DNA of 44,219 bases, taken from assembly GCA_039819545.1 (NCBI GenBank), contig JBCBRS010000026.1, positions 1 through 44,219 on the forward strand. The letters are read 5' to 3'. Position 1 is the first letter of the stretch, and each line of letters starts with the position of its first letter. This document shows positions 41,668-44,219 of this stretch, one piece after another. The translations under genes and the position numbers were made by a program. The notes beneath the pieces are model-generated. The model worked only from the letters and a program-made list of their open reading frames with translations, made no database searches and had not been told where the DNA came from. This DNA comes from CALLPQ01 sp039819545 (lineage in GTDB: Bacteria; Pseudomonadota; Alphaproteobacteria; Caulobacterales; Parvularculaceae).

Positions 41668-42783
41668 ATGAGAATAATTGGGAACACGCGTCGAGGCATT
41701 ATCGCCATGGCTTCGTTGAGCGGCGTTTTTGTGACGGCTTGCACGGCCACATCGCCAACCGTGCCGCCAACGAATGCTGACCGCGTGACTGCAAGGGCAG
41801 AGACGACGTCCGCGACGCGCGTTGTAGCAACTCCAAAAACCGCTCGCCCGGTAGTGGACACCGCCACGCCAGCGGTGAGACCGCCGCTTCCCATCGACAC
41901 CTTGAACAAGGAAGACCGCCTGAATGAACAACAAGGGCTTGCCCGCAAGGCCAGTTTTGTTGAGGCCATGGATATGGTCGAAGAGCGGCAAAAACTTTTT
42001 GCCGGGACGCCAAAGGGGTTCTCGTTGGCAGGTCAATTTTCCCAGGCGGGCTTTCTGGTCGGCACCACTGCGCCCGGGTCCACGGTGCGTCTTGACGGAA
42101 TGGATGTGATGGTCGGCGCGGATGGCACCTTTGCCCTTGGCTTTGGTCGCGACAGTGCACTTACCGCCCTATTGACGGTGACCAGCCCCGACGGCGTCAC
42201 AGAGCGGCACACGATTGAACTGGAAGACAAGACCTTTCCCGAACAGCGCATTGATGGTCTCGATCAGTCGAAAGTCTCTGGCTATACGCAAGCCCAACTG
42301 GAAAAAATCGGTAAAGACAGTGCCCTGAAAAAAGCCGCCCGGTCAAAAACCCATCCGCAAGCTGATTTTCGCGGTGGTTTCGATTGGCCAGTGACGGGCC
42401 GGATCTCAGGTGTTTTTGGCTCACGCCGAATTTTGAATGGTGAACCCAAGCGCCCCCACTCCGGTGTGGACGTGGCGCGGCCCACGGGCACCCCGATCAG
42501 GGCCCCTGCCGCCGGGGTCATTACATTGGCTGAAGAGGGCATGTATTTCGAGGGCGGGCTTATTTTGCTCGACCATGGCCATTGGGTTGAAAGTGCGTTT
42601 TTGCATTTGTCACGTCTTGATGTGGAGGCGGGCGAGCGGGTGGAAAAAGGGCAGGTCATTGGCGCTATTGGATCCACGGGTCGCTCAACGGGTCCGCATC
42701 TGCACTGGAGCATCCGTTGGATGGGACGGCTCGTCGATCCGCAACTGGCCGCGGGCGAGATGCCGACACCGCAAGACCAGTAA
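41668..42783 (+). CDS. M23-family peptidoglycan endopeptidase lipoprotein
   Basis: The protein has 371 residues from the ATG at 41668, with AAGGAG eight bases upstream. A lipoprotein signal ends in the lipobox VTAC with Cys25. A Thr/Pro/Ala-rich linker (26-75) leads to a small beta domain (about 120-190, FLVGTTAPGSTVRLDG...VGADGTFALGFGRD) and then the LytM/M23 domain (about 235-360). Zinc ligands are His264 and Asp268 in HSGVD and His346 in GPHLHW; catalytic His313 and His344 are present, so it should be an active DD-endopeptidase or LytM enzyme. It is anchored in the outer or inner membrane, facing the periplasm, and acts on cell wall remodelling. Confidence 0.9.
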   Translation: MRIIGNTRRGIIAMASLSGVFVTACTATSPTVPPTNADRVTARAETTSATRVVATPKTARPVVDTATPAVRPPLPIDTLNKEDRLNEQQGLARKASFVEAMDMVEERQKLFAGTPKGFSLAGQFSQAGFLVGTTAPGSTVRLDGMDVMVGADGTFALGFGRDSALTALLTVTSPDGVTERHTIELEDKTFPEQRIDGLDQSKVSGYTQAQLEKIGKDSALKKAARSKTHPQADFRGGFDWPVTGRISGVFGSRRILNGEPKRPHSGVDVARPTGTPIRAPAAGVITLAEEGMYFEGGLILLDHGHWVESAFLHLSRLDVEAGERVEKGQVIGAIGSTGRSTGPHLHWSIRWMGRLVDPQLAAGEMPTPQDQ

Positions 42784-42796
42784 TGGCGCAAGAGCT

Positions 42797-43570
42797 TTAG
42801 CGAACTCTTAAGTTTCCGCAGACGGAACATTCGGGATCGGCAGGAAGCTTCACGGTGCGAAAGCGCGCGCTGAGCCCATCGTAAATCAAGAGCTGTCCGG
42901 CAAGGCTCTCCCCGATGCCCAATGTTTCTTTTAGGGCCTCCATGGCGGCAAGACTGCCCATCACGCCGGTCAGCGCGCCGATGATGCCGTCTTCATCGCA
43001 CCTGATCTGACTGTCGCGTGGCGGTTCTGCAGGAACAAGGCATTGATAACAGGGCAGAATGCCGGGGTCTTCCCACGATTTGAAGGTCGCAAGCTGCCCG
43101 TCGAAACGCCCGACCGCAGCGCTGATCAGGGGGGTTTGCGTGGCGATGGCGGCCTCGTTTAGGATAAACCGGGTTTCGAAATTATCGACGCCTTCAATAA
43201 CAAGGTCATAGTCCGCAAGCAGCGTTTTCGCGTTGGCCTCATCCAATCGTTCTGTATAGAGATTGAGGTGTGGATCAGGGTTAAGGGCCCGCAAGTGTCG
43301 CGCTGCGCTATCGGTTTTATTCGTACCCACACTGTCGGTTTGATGGATAATCTGGCGTTGTAGATTTGAAAGGGCCACGGTGTCCGGGTCAACAATGCCG
43401 AGGGTGCCGATACCGGCGGCAGCAAGGTAAAGCAGTACAGGACTGCCCAAACCGCCGGCGCCAATGACGAGAATGCGTGCTTTTCCAAGTCTCTGCTGGC
43501 CCTGACCACCAATTTCCCGCAGCAAAAGATGGCGTGAATAACGATCAATCTGGGTTGGCGTTAGCGACAT
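42797..43570 (-). CDS. moeB: Adenylyltransferase of sulfur-carrier proteins (MoeB/ThiF family)
   Basis: This E1-like enzyme has 257 residues from the ATG at 43570, one base after the dut stop. The ATP-binding motif is GAGGLGSP near 37-44, with RQIIH near 72-76 and Asp129 in EGVDNFETR. The structural zinc is held by C174-x2-C177 and C248-x2-C251. It adenylates the C-terminal Gly of a MoaD- or ThiS-like carrier for molybdopterin or thiamine synthesis; sequence alone does not separate MoeB from ThiF, so moeB is the conventional name for a stand-alone member without a rhodanese domain. Confidence 0.88.
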   Translation of the reverse strand: MSLTPTQIDRYSRHLLLREIGGQGQQRLGKARILVIGAGGLGSPVLLYLAAAGIGTLGIVDPDTVALSNLQRQIIHQTDSVGTNKTDSAARHLRALNPDPHLNLYTERLDEANAKTLLADYDLVIEGVDNFETRFILNEAAIATQTPLISAAVGRFDGQLATFKSWEDPGILPCYQCLVPAEPPRDSQIRCDEDGIIGALTGVMGSLAAMEALKETLGIGESLAGQLLIYDGLSARFRTVKLPADPECSVCGNLRVR

Positions 43571-43571
43571 G

Positions 43572-44060
43572 TTAGCGGCCCGTGGACCCAAACCCACCGG
43601 CGCCGCGCTCGGTTTCGTCCAAGGCATCGACGTCTTCGAAATGAGCCTGCCAGACCGGGGCGATCACCATTTGACCGATCCGGTCGCCGCGCTGGATAAC
43701 AAAATCCTCAGTGCCGTGATTGATGAGGATGACCTTCAGCTCACCGCGATAGTCGGCATCAATCGTCCCCGGAGAATTGACACACGCGATACCATACTTT
43801 GCCGCAAGACCGGAGCGGGGGCGCATCTGCGCCTCCCACCCGGGCGGTAAGGCAATGGCAATCCCGGTGGGAACCATGGCCCGTGTACCAGGGGCGAGCG
43901 TCAGGGGCTCATCGGCGGGCAGAGCAGCACGCACATCAGCCCCGGCAGCGAGCGCCGTTTCATATCGGGGCAACGCCAACTCTTTCCCATGGGCAAGACG
44001 TTTGACAGCAATGGTTGGCATACGAAGGATATCGCTGCGGTCTTCATCGGCTTTTGACAC
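43572..44060 (-). CDS. dut: Deoxyuridine 5'-triphosphate nucleotidohydrolase
   Basis: The protein has 162 residues. It hydrolyses dUTP to dUMP and pyrophosphate, keeping uracil out of DNA and supplying dTMP synthesis. All five trimeric dUTPase motifs are present: AGADVRA (I), PRSGLA (II), GTIDADYRGE (III, catalytic Asp), RGDRIGQMVI (IV) and RGAGGFGSTG (V). The start is the GTG at 44060: GGGAG lies eight bases upstream, while the ATG at 44021 has no such site. Motif I reads AGADV where AGYDL is usual. It is followed one base later by moeB and cotranscribed with it. Confidence 0.95.
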   Translation of the reverse strand: MSKADEDRSDILRMPTIAVKRLAHGKELALPRYETALAAGADVRAALPADEPLTLAPGTRAMVPTGIAIALPPGWEAQMRPRSGLAAKYGIACVNSPGTIDADYRGELKVILINHGTEDFVIQRGDRIGQMVIAPVWQAHFEDVDALDETERGAGGFGSTGR

Positions 44061-44219
44061 CGGTCATCTCCCAAAATCTGATTTCTCGCCTTCCACGCTC
44101 GGCAGGTACCACCATCGGCGACACGCCCTTATCATTCGGCGGCATTGCCGCGCGGGTGTTTGAGGACCCCCGCTTTGTGGGTGTCTTTGTGGGTGTTGCC
44201 CTGACGCCATTCATCCTTG
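44061..44219. other. Right edge, no assignable gene
   Basis: A plus-strand frame is open from about 44054 to the window end and reads FGGIAARVFEDPRFVGVFVG, which is plausible protein, but it lacks an ATG and a ribosome site. A minus-strand frame ending at about 44133 gives a polar tail with no family resemblance. The dut promoter should also be here. Confidence 0.3.

Overview
The window comes from a GC-rich, Gram-negative alphaproteobacterium, probably marine or aquatic. The evidence is a Caulobacter-type ceramide synthesis locus, very large Ca2+-binding RTX proteins without Sec signals, a K+-independent H+-pyrophosphatase, DUF2093 and DUF2141 proteins, a UDP-sulfoquinovose synthase, and palindromic repeats built around CCCGGG that are common in this class. 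Genus cannot be fixed from the sequence; a Caulobacterales, Maricaulales or Parvularculales relative is a reasonable guess.

Left edge (1-983): the last codons of a truncated gene (possibly a transposase), then one hypothetical protein whose last third is made of palindromic repeat elements read in frame. Positions 984-3859 (minus strand) hold a likely catabolic operon: a dienoyl-CoA-isomerase-like crotonase, a PaaI-type thioesterase and an aldehyde dehydrogenase. From 4162 to 20003 lie two giant RTX proteins of 2368 and 1806 residues, both on the plus strand, with a secreted M14 carboxypeptidase on the minus strand between them. Both giants end in the same 79-residue C-terminal domain, so they probably use the same type I secretion machine, which is not encoded here. 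The first has two beta-propellers, each apparently inserted inside an Ig/cadherin-like domain. The second has a duplicated LamG-RTX-secretion-domain module and a 5 x 216 bp super-repeat of RTX nonapeptides.

Positions 20114-25822 (minus strand) are mostly housekeeping: threonine aldolase with an MFS transporter, a HAD phosphatase and hppA. Among them is a remnant of an AAA ATPase that kept its two ends and lost its catalytic core. A decayed aldehyde dehydrogenase fragment follows (26029-26331), then a DUF1428 gene.

Positions 26942-35106 are the sphingolipid locus. A fatty-acid-hydroxylase-superfamily membrane enzyme is divergent from six plus-strand genes: fatty acyl-AMP ligase, ceramide-type reductase (cerR), dedicated acyl carrier protein, serine palmitoyltransferase (spt), a DUF2141 exported protein and bacterial ceramide synthase (bcerS). 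The ligase and ACP should supply activated acyl chains, Spt makes the 3-keto long-chain base, bCerS N-acylates it and CerR reduces the ketone. The hydroxylase is a candidate for adding an extra hydroxyl group.

Positions 35137-40075 (minus strand) are a cobalamin uptake operon, btuB-btuF-btuC-btuD, behind a textbook cobalamin riboswitch. On the right are sqdB with a DUF2093 gene, a lipoprotein M23 peptidase, and moeB and dut on the minus strand. The last 159 bases hold no assignable gene.
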